Origin: Siphlonurus alternatus
Lineage: Eukaryota; Arthropoda; Insecta; Ephemeroptera; Siphlonuridae
Assembly: GCA_949825025.1 (NCBI GenBank)
Contig: OX463781.1
Span: forward strand, 41,429,150-41,493,149
DNA length: 64,000 bases
Reading direction: 5' to 3'
Position 1 is the first letter of the stretch; every line of letters begins with the position of its first letter. A model generated the notes under the pieces. It was not told the DNA's origin. It worked only from the letters and a program-made list of their open reading frames with translations, and made no database searches. Both the position numbers and the translations under genes were made by a program. Shown here in pieces: positions 20,104 to 33,900 of the stretch.

Positions 20104-23101
20104 CAGGTTCACTCAGCCCCATGTAATATTAAAATTCTTCAGCTTAACTTACCAGGCCTAAAAAATAAATTACCAAAATTTGAGTATTTTCTTGAAATGG
20201 TTGATTGTGATATAATTATATTATGTGAACATGGGCTGAATGAATCTGAAATTATAACAATAAATTTTAAAAATTTTATGATAGTTTCATATTACTGTAG
20301 AGATATTCAAAAATGTGGGGGAGTAGTAATTCTATCTCGTAAAGGTTCAAATATAAATGATATTAAAATAAAATCCATTGAATCAGTTTTTGAATGCTGC
20401 ATAGCGAAATTAGTAATTAACAATACAACAAACATTTATTTTGCTTCTATATATCGCCCACCTAATATATCTAGAGTGATGAAAAAAATTCAGAATTTTG
20501 ACAACACAGAAAATAATATAAAACCATTCTTAAAAGAATTTGAAATGTTATGCAAAAAATTAATTAAATACTGTAAAAATAATGATGATTTTTTTTATTA
20601 TTGCGGGTGACGTAAATCTTAATTTATTTATTGATGATGCAAATGTAATTTTATATAAAGATATACTGGACTCATACAAGTTGGAAATTGTTAATAGTTC
20701 CGCTACTAGAGAAACAATGAAAACGGCTACTTTAATTGATCATATTATTAAAAGTACATCTGCTATTAATACTAATTATAAAACTGAAAAAACAACTCTG
20801 TCGGACCATAACTATACTATAGTCACAATAACATTAAATAACTCGAAGAACATTGATAAAATACAAGAAAAACAATTTTATTATAAACGAATATTTGACA
20901 AATGCAATTTAGATAATTTTCTGCTCCTATTAATTCGTGAAGAATGGAATGATTTATTAAATCCTGATCTCAATTCAAATGAGAGATGGTCAAAATTTCT
21001 TGAAATTTTTATTTATCATTTCAACGAGGCTTTTCCTGTTGTTAAAAGAAAAATTTCAAGTAACAAAAATAAACCTTCCTGGATACTCAATAACCCCCAT
21101 CTTTACGAACAAGGGATTTCTTTAAAACGCTTACACTATGATGTAAAATTTACTGACCCAAATTTAGAGTCTACTTATAAAAAAGAAATGAAATCTTATA
21201 AACAAAATATGGCCACCGCTAAATTTAAAGAGAATGACCATGAAATAAAAGGAGCTAATAATAAAATTAAAGCTACGTGGAATATAATTAATAAAGAATG
21301 CAAAACAAAGAAAACAAATGTTAATAATAAGAATAATTATGAATTATGTATAAATAGTGTAACGATTACAGACCCCAAACTAATTTGCAATTTATTTAAT
21401 AATTTTTTTGTCAAGACAATTGAAAATATAATAACAGAAAAATTTCCTTTTAATTATTCTAATACTTTAATTATTGTCGATTCTGATAAAAGTAAAACGA
21501 AATTAAATTTTAGTTCGATAGACCCAATTTATATTTTAAATCGAATGAAATCCCTTCCTAATAAGTATGCAGCTGGCCCAGACGAAATACCATATACTGT
21601 TGTAAAATATTGTGCTTCTGTTTTGTCTGTCCCTTTATCTAATTTAATTAACCATTCAATATCAGATGGTATATTTCCTGATTGTTTAAAGGATTCTAAG
21701 ATTTATGCAACTCATAAAAAAGGCCCAACTTTCATTATTGATAATTACAGACCAATATCAAATACATCTGTTTTTGGCAAATTATTTGAGAATACATTAG
21801 ACGATCAAATTACGGATTATCAAACAGAAAATCATTTAATTGCTCCCTGTCAACATGGATTCTTGAAAGACCGTTCTACTGATACAGCACTATTTGATCT
21901 TTTAAGCCACGTTTATATGGCAATAGATAATAAACTATTTTGCGTTGCAATATTTTTTGATTTATCTAAAGCGTTTGATAGTCTAAATAAAGATGTATTA
22001 TTGAATAAATTTGATAACATGGGAATAGGAGTTTCGAGTCGTAATCTATTAGATTCATATCTAACTAACAGACAACAATATGTTGAATTAAATTCAAATT
22101 CTAACGGCCAAAATATTACATATAAATCAGACAAATTACCGATTACACTTGGAATTCCTCAAGGAGGAAAAATGTCAGCCACATTGTTTAATACAGGAAC
22201 AAATGACTTATCAGATCATGTCAAGAATGCGGTATTAGTAAAGTATGCTGATGATATTACAGCTATAATCACAGCAGAAGCCGAAGATGAATTAATTCGT
22301 AAGATTAAACTTACTATTGAAGAGGTACATACATGGTGTACAAATAATAAGCTAATATTAAATTCAACTAAAACCGAATACATCCAATTTCATTCCCCTA
22401 GACAAATCCCTTTGAATAGTTATTTGTTGCAATTAGCCGGGAAAACAATTAAAAGAGCAGAGTCTGTTAAGTTTCTTGGTCTACACATTAATGAAAGTTT
22501 GGATTGGTCTTTACATGTAAATGCGATTTGTAAGAAGATAAATTCGGCCAATTTTATGTTATATACAATCAGGAATCATGTATCTCATGAAACCTTGCTA
22601 ACCATATATTATGCGTATGTTTATCCACATTTGGCATATGGCATAATAAATTGGGGATGTAAATCGGAACTATTGAATCGATGTTTTGTTTTGCAAAAGA
22701 GAGCACTTAGAACGATTTTAAGAATACCAAAAGGACAGTCGTGTGTTTCACATTTTAAGGCTAATAAAATGTTAACTGTCCCTTGCATTTATATTTTAAA
22801 TTGTGCCTCATTCAAAAAAAATCATCCAAATTTTTATGTTCAGAATGATGGCTATCATGACTATAATACTAGGAATAAATCGAATGTAGTTACTGAAAGA
22901 CATAACACACAATTTTTCAAAAACTGTGCAATGTATCAAACAGCAAAATTTTATGAATTTTTACCAGCATGTTTGAAAGAAATAAAAACCAGTAAACTTT
23001 TTCGCACAAAATTAAAGAATGTATTGATCAATAAAGAGTTTTACTCTATTAAAGCTTTTGAGAGTAATAAAATGTCTGAAAAAGTATTATCAGGATTATA
23101 A
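20104..23101 (+). pseudogene. LINE ORF2: endonuclease-reverse transcriptase with one frame break
   Basis: The endonuclease starts near ILQLNLPGLKNK (about 20131) and has LCEHGL (catalytic Glu region), IYRPP, AGDVNLN, TLIDHI and LSDHN. The frame changes at the T8 run 20589-20596 (FFYYCG stop in one frame, FFIIAGDVNLN in the next), so one base has been gained or lost. The RT that follows (20582-23101) is open for 839 codons: NYRPISNTSVFGKLFE, QHGFLKDRSTDTALFDL, FDLSKAFDSLN, LGIPQGGKMSATLF, YADD (about 22246), KFLGLHI. The PQG motif continues GKMSAT, where many LINEs have S.LGP. No in-frame ATG precedes the endonuclease. Confidence 0.88.
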
Positions 23102-23139
23102 AATAAACAAAATTATAAATTTACATATACATTGTATTG

Positions 23140-23206
23140 ACTGATATATATATATGTATGTATGTGTATGTATACATATATGTATGTGTGTGTATATGTG
23201 TATGTG

Positions 23207-23269
<63 letters not shown>

Positions 23270-23320
23270 ATATATATATGTATGTATATATATATGTATA
23301 TATGTATATATATATATGTT
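23140..23320. repeat. Compound (TA)/(TG)/(TATG) microsatellite
   Basis: Interleaved TATG, TGTG and TA runs within the LINE 3' region; all long frames across it are artefacts. Confidence 0.95.
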
Positions 23321-23550
23321 CCACATAAACTAAAATTTATCAGTATTAATGGTGACTTTGGCTTGTATTTTGTTTTTATTATTATTGTCAGTGATTGTGT
23401 TTGATAGTGTTAAATAACTTATGTAAATGTGTTTAAGTTTGATGTTTTTATGTTGTATTTTGTCCAATTTTGACTTGAACATATGTTTGTCTTGTACAAC
23501 CAAAAAGAAGTTCCAAAATAAAAATAAATAAATAAATAAATAAATTAAGA

Positions 23551-24760
23551 CATAAACGACTTTATACATTAATTAACAAGATATTAGATATAATATTCCT
23601 TCCTCTGTGAGTGTATAGCTAGACATCAAGGGGATTCTCTAGTCTCAAGTGTTTTAAACTTGTACATAAATTTTTCTTTTCCTGTTTTTCTTTACATTTA
23701 CAATATAAAATATACTCTCATAGCAAGAGTTCAAAACTTTAATTATACCTCTCAAATGTAATAAGTTATTATATTATTACAAAATAAATTCTCAATTAAT
23801 GCAAAAAAATTATTTGTTGTGATATTTTTTTTTTATCTTTTTCAAGATGATAATGATTAAAAAAGATAGGACAATTTAATTGTTGAACCAACAAAACAGC
23901 TTGTTTTGGGCACACAAGGCCATTTTTTGCTTTAACAAGAAACCAAGAATAGCTATATAGAACTGCAAGTCAAGCTAAATATAAATTTATATATCGCTCA
24001 AGGATCAAGCTGATCACAATAGGTTTTTCGGAAGCAAGACTTGGGAGAAGGTTGCACGAAACGAGAGGCGAGTCACATTTTCCAAGTCGAGGTTGCATAT
24101 AGACGTGTAAAACTAAGAGATTTTTATTTCTTCAATGCGTTAATAAATTTGGAAAACATATATCTGTAATATTTAACTATTGATTAACTTTAGTATATTG
24201 TACGTATCATATAATATGAATAAGCTGCAAATGGGGTATCAGTATTTTACCAGACATTGCAGTTCTTTATTATAGTTTCTGCTATAATCCATATATTAAT
24301 TATGCAAAGGGAAAATTTTCTCTTGTTTCACCATGCCCCGTAATAATAACATAGGGCATGGTTATTATTTTTAACAAAAGGGTGTAAGAGGGAATTTTCC
24401 AAGGCGACAAGTACGTACGTACATTAATTATTATTTTATATATCGCATCAAATTTTAGCAATAATTTTTATATCAAATTTAAAGTATAAAAACACTTTAA
24501 TTCGTATAAAAGCCGCGACAAGAGACCCAGATTCAAACAATAGATTTTAAAATAAAACCAGAACATGGGAATATTCTCAAAGCTAGCTATCAAAGATAGT
24601 TTTTTGCTTCATATTTTTTTTTCAGCGTTGCCTCCTTAGGGCTTGATACGATAGGTATAAGAAAAAAATATTTATCGTGAACTTTTTTTTATGTAACTGA
24701 CAACAATGGGCGCTCAGACTTTTCTTTGAGACCAATGAAGGAAAAAAAAAAGAGTTTAAT
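23551..24760. other. AT-rich intergenic DNA with a foldback F fragment
   Basis: No coding region recognised. About 24328-24415 carries CATGCCCCGTAATAATAACA and GGGAATTTTCCAAGGCGACA, matching the foldback at 38713-38835 and a fragment at about 63390-63470. The last 200 bp may be the promoter of the LRR gene. Confidence 0.5.
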
Positions 24761-24809
24761 GATCGAAAGGGGAGGTTACAGCACGCAGGTAAGAAAGCGT
24801 GACTACCTA

Positions 24810-24821
24810 TGCGCATGCGCA
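24810..24821. promoter_or_regulatory. Candidate NRF1 site upstream of the LRR gene
   Basis: Perfect palindrome TGCGCATGCGCA, the consensus for NRF1, 167 bp before the ATG and inside a local GC-richer patch. It is a plausible core-promoter element. GTAAG donor-like sites at about 24789 and 24825 leave room for a noncoding first exon. Confidence 0.55.
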
Positions 24822-24987
24822 ATGGTAAGCCTCCAGCAGTGGATGCCCTTGACTCGAGATGACCGAAGCATAGCAAAAGCCACGCTTCTCAGGCCGTTAC
24901 AAAACACATCTCAGTTTTTTAAAGAGACTCAACTGGTGTACATTTAAAAAACTGACGTTGATCAAGAAATTGAAACATGTGATCGTC

Positions 24988-27900
24988 ATGGATAACAGAT
25001 TATTAATATTTATTTTAAGTGTTATTGTACATTTATGTCATTGTAAAGAACAGGTGGTTAATGTAATGTGTAGTGATTTAATAAAATCACATTCATCTTT
25101 ACGAACTATGAATCCTTCTGAATGTAATTTATCATTTAAAAATGATCATCTTACATGTACAGTTCGTTTAATGAGTGAGTCCATACCTTTTAATGTGACA
25201 GATAAAGATACTGACTACTCTAGTTTGGTTCGTGTTAACCTTAATTATAGTTTTAAGTTCAGAGTGGTGGGCGGGGAGGTTCAGGGGGAGGTTCGTCGAC
25301 GTTGTTTGGTGCTCACTGGAGTCTCGTTCAGGAGGGTGTCTTCAGGAACAGGTGAACGGAGAACCAAGGTACTCTTGCCCAGTCGTCTGTTCCACCTGGC
25401 TGCGAACAGCGCAATCCTCGGGGCAGACTCTGAGGTGGATGCTGAGCCCGGCATACCGGCAGGCGTCGTTACCCTCCGTGCAGATTGCAGCACCGGTAAT
25501 TCAAGGTAAGAACTCCTAATATGTTTTTAATATTTTTTATTTAAGTGTAAAAGGGAAAAATTGTGTATTCATGCATATGTATTGGTTGCATGTAGAAATA
25601 AAATAAATATGTATATGTTTGTCTTTTTTTTTTTTTTTTTTTAATTCTTATTGTGAAATAATACAATTGTTTCATTTCTTTTTGTTATTTTAATAAACGT
25701 GATTTAAAATATTATTCTATATTGTATCATTTGCACCGGCCGGCAAGCTTTAAATATTTAAATCTTTGGCTGGACAATAATGCATACGGTTAAAATGAAA
25801 TAAATATAATAATAAAAAAATAACATTGCTGAAAATTTATTATTATTAATTTATTATTAGTAGCATTTAATTTTTTTTAATTATAAATATTATAATTAAA
25901 GCGTATAAGTGTACTGTATGCTGTATTTACATCATTTACACAATATTTTCTAATCATGACTATACGTTCCCAACATGAGAGCTTCTGATGTGGATATATT
26001 GACAGCAAGTTTGCGGAGCGGTGGCTCTGTGTCGAAAATATAAAATATATTATGTAATATGATAAGCATAAAATTCTCCACTACATCCAAAGAATCCGTG
26101 CCATGAATGTACATTTTTTTTTAATAATCAATTTAACCTTTTTATATTATGTAATAATTATATACTTGCAGTAAGAAATACTGCAGCATGATGTAGTAGA
26201 TGAATTTGTAGTATTTTTACTCAACAAGCGCAGTGTTAGAAAAAAATAAAAGCAGAGCAGGAAACGTTAGTAAAAGAAATACACAGGGATTTTGCCTTAT
26301 TTATTGTTTTTTTTTAGAGGGGGGGGGGAGGGGAGATAATGCCCATGATACCATTTATGTTAAATATAACATTTTGTGATCTCTCGATCCATGTACCCCC
26401 CAGCAGCATATTATAAAAAATAAAGAGCTTCAATTTCATGATGCGGAGATAATATTCATAAATTTATTTAAATACACCAATGTGATCCGTAGATTTGTCA
26501 AAAGCTTTGTCATACAAAACACCTCACAGTTGTAAAATCAGTCGTCTATAGAGAAGTAACTTACACCTCGGAATAGTTTTTTACTGTTTTTGGGTGTAGT
26601 CTTGGTGCCTATATATGAAAGGAGTCGTGAAGAAATTTAATATTTCAAAGTGCTCTTCAAGTGCGTATATACATTATTATAATATACAGGTAAAGTACGC
26701 GCTATAGTTTCTCTACGGGACGTCATGCATGCATGCAGACTGCTCGGGCAGTAATCTGAGCGAGGTGAGAAACGGAAGACACAAGTAAAGTTACACCTCC
26801 GGCTCTTGGCTGATGGGAATGTTTAAAACACCGGGCTATTAAGTAACACGAGAATCGTCGTTGTGGTGATGGCATTTTGTATCAGAAAATCCATTCATTT
26901 AAATATAAGGAAGTATAGAACAATGAACTAATACTATAATACAAAGATATAAGAAAGGTGATTTATAACAATGAATAACTGTGAGATTTGTTTTTGATGA
27001 TGTAATTTTTTATCATATGGGAAAAATAAATAATTAAATACCCTTTATTATATTACAAAGATAAGATATAAACAATAAATTACTTTTTTTTTATTTTTAT
27101 TATTAAAGCTTTTATCATGTATACATGCATACAACGTGTTGTTAGTGACGGTGCTTTATCAAAAGAAGTGTAGTAAATAGTAAACATTTTGAACAAATAC
27201 AATATTTAAACCTTTAAACATTTTTTTTTAAATATTCGTTTTAAAAAATCCTGAGATATATTTAAAATTTTATTTAAATCCTTTTTTAATTTATAACTAT
27301 TTTATGAACAACTTAAGTCTGCATTATGATATACATAATATAAAAAAAAACATAAATAACATTTAAAAAAAAAACTACAAATCTGAAAAGTTGTAAATTT
27401 AAGTTTATTTTAAGATTATATTACTTCTAAACATAAAATATTATTAAGTTAGAAAAATAGCTTGAAAGTCATTAAAAAACATTCATTCATGTAGCAAGCA
27501 TCTGTTTGACACATCAATGAAACAAGGTGTGTATAATGTTGCATAATTTACGACCACATGATTGTGTGTGATCTCTGAGAGGTTTTTATCGTGACACAAA
27601 GTGGTAGGACGAGTGTCTCAGAGCACATTGTGGTGATGACGAAAACCATTTACCTGGTATAACCACCGGTGAATGACTCCTTGATGGTTATATATAGCTA
27701 CCGTATTGCAGACCTGATATTGAAGTTGTTTTATTTATTTGCTGGATCAAGTTTTATGTGGCGTCGTAGCTAATAATGATAAAAAATATTGTCTTTTTAA
27801 TTAATTCACATTTATGATTTAAGTATTGGTAGAACAAAAATAAAAAATATAATAATTAATATATGAGAATAATATTGCAAATATAAAAACATTCATTGAA

Positions 27901-30900
27901 TTACATACATGAAGTTTAAATTAAGACCAGGCTTAACTTTGTTGATTTCGATTATTACAATATATATAATCAAAATCAACAAAATTAAGTCTGTCTTAAA
28001 GTCTTCATCTATGAAATTTGGTGCATGCGTGATTATACTCATATTATTGAAATTAAGTTACTAATTTTTATAGATAATTAATATAAACTAAAGCCGATAT
28101 TACACGATACAATTTTTCTAACTATTGAATACAATTTTTCCTTACAAGAAAACTTGAACTCCATTTGTTTGTGTGGAGATGAAATTTTCTTGCAAGGGAA
28201 AATTGTATTCAAAATTGTATGGTGTAATACCGGCTTTAAAGCAATTTTGCATGCAATTTCTTCTTGCAAGAAAATTTCATCTCCATTCAAACATGCAAAT
28301 GGAGTTCAAGTTTTCTTGTAAGGAAAAATTGTATGCAAAATTGTATCTTGTACAGGCATGATTTTCCTTACAACGAGTTTTCTCTTCTCCTGCACATGTA
28401 ACATTTTTGCTTACAAGTCATTATGATGTTCGAATTCAATCGTAAGCGAATTTCTTGTATATAGAGTTTCCTGAGTTCCTGTAAATTATGATAAATAATA
28501 AAATTAAGAATTAATCCAAACTTTAATAAAAATGTACTAAAAATTGTAAGGCTAGTCTCCGTGAAGTTTCATCAACATGAATAACCACATTATAAATATA
28601 ATAATAATTGCACCTGTCTTTTTCAATTTTTTCAAACGTATTATATTGTAGTTGGTAGGATATTGCTGCATGGCTGTGCATGGATCAGCAACTTATACGC
28701 ACGAACTGTTTTTGTTTTTCATCCATTTATATACTTTTGTACCAAAATGACGTTGAAAATTATTCTATATAGAAATATAATACAACATTATAGCTTATGG
28801 ATGGTCGTCAGTAAAAAAATATTCGTCGTCCCTTTGCGTCAGTGAACAAACCAAAGTCATCTTTATACATGGAAATGACGTGAACACAAACTGCGTGCTG
28901 TCTTTATCAGTTAATTTAATTTAATTTAATTTAATTTAATTTAATTTAATTTAATTTAATTTAATTTAATTTAATTTAATTTAATTTAATTTAATTTAAT
29001 TTAATTTAATTTAATTTAATTTAATTTAATTTAATTTAATTTAATTTAATTTAATTTAATTTAATTTAATTTAATTTAATTTAATTTAATTTAATTTAAT
29101 TTAATTTAATTTAATTTAATTTAATTTAATTTAATTTAATTTAATTTAATTTAATTTAATTTAATTTAATTTAATTTAATTTAATTTAATTTAATTTAAT
29201 TTAATTTAATTTAATTGCATTGCATTGCATTGCATTGCATTGCATTTAAAGATTAAATTTGGTATTTGAGTTATTTTTTACCCAACCCAACAAATTTTAT
29301 AGATTATTTATAATTATATAGTAATTATAATGCCTTCGAGAGATATCTCCACTGGACACCACGGGACAACACGAAATTTTACTCTATTTGAAAACGTGCT
29401 ACCCAGTCTAAAATATATAATATATATTATTAAATAAAATATTATTAAATAAAATTTTATTAAATATCAATGTGTAAACTGACTAGAATATTTTTGATAA
29501 TCCTTTTTTGTGATTTTCTTTCAGAAAATGTAATTTCTTCAATATGGTATATAATGCGCATTAAGAATCAATTTATTTTGTATTTATGTTATAAAAACAT
29601 AATTATGCATTACTTAATTATCTTACTCCGTCTCAGTTTATTGTAATTTTTTAATGTTGATTGCTAGGCAGATCTCTTTCGGGAACTCCGTGGCGGGTGT
29701 TGTTCTTCTCCTGGTGTGTTTCTTCTCCATTTTTTAATGTTTGGGTTTAGTTGATACGACTGTTTAGTCCTGACTATGTTCTTTTTATAATAAAGCCCTT
29801 TATTAATTTTATTATTTATTATTATGTTAGCGTAGAGAACATATTTTTGGAGATGGCTATACTCTGGTTGTTCAGTGTACCCCTCCCAAAATTGAAAATT
29901 TGAATTTCTTTGTCTCTTGAAATTAGAGCTGCAGTTCCATCAACTCAGACAGGAGCTAAGTTCATGTCGCCTTGAGGGAATTTTAATGGTGAAAAAAACT
30001 GTAAATCTCGAATCTAGGAAATAAATCCAACACTAAGGCGATTTGATTATTTCTGAAATTGATTTTTAGCTTTATTGACATAAAACTTATGAGTACATAA
30101 AAAATTTAAATTTAAAAAACCCTGACAAATATAAGTATATAAATGAGTAAAATATTTCTTGTGCTATTTAACTTAAAAGAAGAGAGTTTATAGGATTATT
30201 TTTTTAAAAAATACAATTTAACTAAAATTTAATAGAGCTATCAAGCGGAACTTCATTCTTTAGTTAAATTTGTTTTCTTTTAGTTTGAATTATTAAAAAA
30301 ATGATCTGCGTTTATAATAATGTAATCAAAAATAGATTTTAATAATTATATATACCTTTTAGGTTTAAACTAATATAGTAATTTGTTGGAGCACAGATTT
30401 AAAAAAAACAATGAGGAACATAATATAAAATGGATCACGCAGCGTAATTTGGCGATTCGTTTCCTGCAGCGCTCATGCATGGTGGTCTCAGATGATATTA
30501 AAGTTTTCTGAGTAAACAAACACGTTGCGCTTAGTTACAAATAATCTCCGTACAAAAACGAACGATGCTCCAGAATAATTAATTTATTAGTTCTTTAGAC
30601 CGTGAAACACAAAATTAAGACTAAACATTAGGTTATAAAAATTATTTTAACTTTACTAAATTCCTAAACACACGCATTTAACTCATAAATATTATAGATT
30701 CTGATATTTGTGGCTCTTGTGTTCTATAATTTAGTATAATTAACTTATACATTTATTTCAATTATATATAAATATTTAATTATGTTCGGTTTGTATATTA
30801 TTATATTAGATACTAATGCTTTCTAATAGAGACTTCTAACCTTCAATTTATTTATACATAAATTTATAAAAATTATTTAGTTTTGGGTTTTGGGACTGTA

Positions 30901-33900
30901 AAATTCATTACTGTTTTAAAATAGTATATAGTCCATGACGCAACATTTAAAATTTTAAACTATTGCTGTAATTATATTTAATGGAGATCTTAAATAATCT
31001 GACATATTTTATAAATAATTTTAAGTATCAATTTTCTATATCTGTTTCATTTAGCAAAGAAAGAAAATCATTAAAAATTAATGAAAGAAAGAAGGAAACT
31101 TTGATGATTAGAAAGCATGTAAGAAAATTAAGTTGCTCTGAAATTACGTCTCTTCCGTTCTATTTCTCCATAGACTATAGTGCATACTGTATTTAAGTGC
31201 AAGCTATTAACGAATTTATAGAACAAGTTAATTTTATCTCAAGAAAGTGTTTCTGAATTGTTGAGTTCCGATACTCATAAATTTTGGCATCCAAAGGAGA
31301 CGTAAGTTTCTGTTTCCCATGCATGCACGCTCTTCGCCCCTGTATGTATGCAACTTCTTCAACGTCGTCCATTATTAGCTAAAACATCAACTTAAGGGTA
31401 AGATAACACGAAACATCGATTGTTGTAGTTCTATTTGATTAACATGTAAACCTTAGCAACCTCATACTAATTCTGAATTTTTTTTAGCACCAAAAAAATG
31501 TGGAAAAAAATTCAAAACAATTAATCGGACGACCCAATTTTTTTAAAATATTTTCTTAGTTTAGATCTCCATGGGAAAGCCCTATACTGAAAATTTAAAA
31601 AATAAATTTAAAAAAATTGGATCGTCCGATTGTTTTGAATTTTTTTCTACACTTTTTTGGTGCTAAGGACTGTCTCTAAAAAAAAAATCAGAATTATTAT
31701 GAGGTTGCTAAGGTTTGCGTGTTAATCAAATGGGACTACCACAATCGATGTTTCGTGTTATCTTACCCTTAAAGAAACCGACGTGGGATTTAAAAATGTT
31801 TACACACAACCCTAGCTTATGGGTGACGTCATAAACGTAAGATATTAGTGATAAGAAGAAAAGGACCTTCAGTCCAAAAATTCAATACACATCAGACATC
31901 ACTGTCGATACGATGTAAACAATAAGACGCTTTTAAGTCCCCCGTCGGTACCTGACAGTCTCTGAGCTAGAAGAAATTACAATACCATATCAGACATGCT
32001 CCAATGCACGATCTTTGTCCATGGATGTATACGCCGACATCCTTTTAAATTATGGTGTATATCATCGCATAATGACGTGATCCAATTATTTATTGTTATT
32101 GTTGTATAGCAACTCTGCCGGGGGCGAGGGCGGGTCTACTCCGTGCGTGCGGGCGGTGGGCGTGGCGCTTCCCGAGGCAGCCGCGCAGCTCGACCTGGCG
32201 CTGCTAGCATTCAACTACTCGTTCTCCGGCGCTGGTTTTCCGGACCGCAGCGGCCGTGGTAAGAGCGTGGCACGAAGTTTACCTGCCGAGCGTCTGCAAC
32301 GACTGCATCTAAGGGGGGGCGTCGAACCCGCAGACTTCCCGGCACTCGGAGCACAAGCCACCGAGTTGGACCTCTCATTCTCCGCGGCAAAAAATCTCTC
32401 CACGTGTGAGTACATAACGGAACTTGTTTACATTAACAAGCAAAAAAATAAAGTTGTCTTATTTTACGATTTAAAATTACATTTCATATGTTTAGTATAC
32501 GTAATCTTGTATACATTACCATTTACCGTGATGAATAAATTACAGTTTACTCGTTTTGCTTTAAAAGGTGATTGACTTTTTATATATATAATATATATAC
32601 AAATATATACTGTATATTATATATTTAATAAAAATAGTCCAGGAAAATTGTGAAAATAGGTGGAAAAAATTAGTTACCAGCTGAAACTTTGTACGCAGGT
32701 AACTGACACCTATATAAACCCACTGTAAAAAGTCCCCTCGATTTTTCCCGGGACGATCGCCGGAATCCGGGTTTGTCCCGGAGAAATGAAGGGTTTCAAA
32801 ATTATTTTTTTTCTCAAAAACTGTCCACCCGATTTTAATAAATAAGATGTCAAATTGAAGCTGACATAGCAGAGAATACGGAAAAAAATATTTTGGGTAT
32901 AAAAAATTATTCTAACCTAGCAAAAAATTATAAATATATAAATTATGCATAAATTATGTACTTTTAATTAGAGATTGCACTGAAAGTATTACACATATCG
33001 ATTTTGAGTTTATTTTCAATCATTTGCACAATTATACCAAAAATTTATTACTTTTTACACGAAGAGTCTATCTTCAATAACAAATAAGTTACAAGCGATA
33101 TTGTAAAAGAAAGCGGGTGAAGTTTTATAGGGAGAGACGGGACGGCGGCTATATAAGCGTGCGAAACACATTGAAAAGCCTCGTTGTAGCGGCTTTTTTG
33201 ATGCAACAAAGGAACAAATAGTGATTATATCTGTATACGGTCACATTTTTTAAAATATTATTTGCATTTTATTACCCGTAATATTTTCATTTTTCACCTT
33301 CATTTATTGTAACCCATAAAAATAATATTCTGTGGGTAAGTTTGTGGGTTAATGTTTAATAAATATCATGCTTACATACCAATATCACATTTATAATTTT
33401 TAAAGTTGATCTGCAGTTTTTGTGTTTTATAATTGCAAAGCATATTAGCATAATATATATACCTATGTGATATAAGTATATAATATATAATTTAATGTTA
33501 ACTGCAGTTGATGTAAGATGTACAGTACTGTATCAATAATATCATGCACATGCACATTTATGATAATTGAAATAAAATTGAGGATGATAATATATTAAAG
33601 TAATTTATTTCTTTCAAATTAGAAATTCACATTATTATAGTAATTTTATTGTGGTCACGTTAAACGCTACCATAATCATATAAGTTGACTAATACATGCA
33701 TATATTTGTCATATAAGGGTGATTTGCAGCATTCAACTCCTCGGCAGGTATAGTAGCGCACATTGGATTATAGTGGGGTGACCATGATGCATATATTTGT
33801 TGGATATTATATGCATTACATTTTGTAGCCTCAACTTATCAAATGGATTCGAGAGAGCCCACTAAGGGACTGTGTTCTATATTTTAGTTACTCCTTGTAT

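Larger units (their letters stand above)
18965..23550 (+). mobile_element. Near-complete LINE (APE-type non-LTR retrotransposon)
   Basis: Probable 5' UTR is the GC-richer block from about 18965 to 19300. It is followed by ORF1 (19380-20099), ORF2 with endonuclease and reverse transcriptase (about 20104-23101), a TA/TG microsatellite, and a 3' tail of AAAT repeats ending near 23550. The intact YADD and mostly open frame suggest fairly recent activity. The domain order APE endonuclease then RT fits the CR1/Jockey-like groups; I cannot place the clade more finely. The 5' boundary is an estimate. Confidence 0.85.

Noticed and set aside
28911..29246. CRISPR-like array
   Set aside because: Simple pentanucleotide satellite with no spacers, in a eukaryotic intron.
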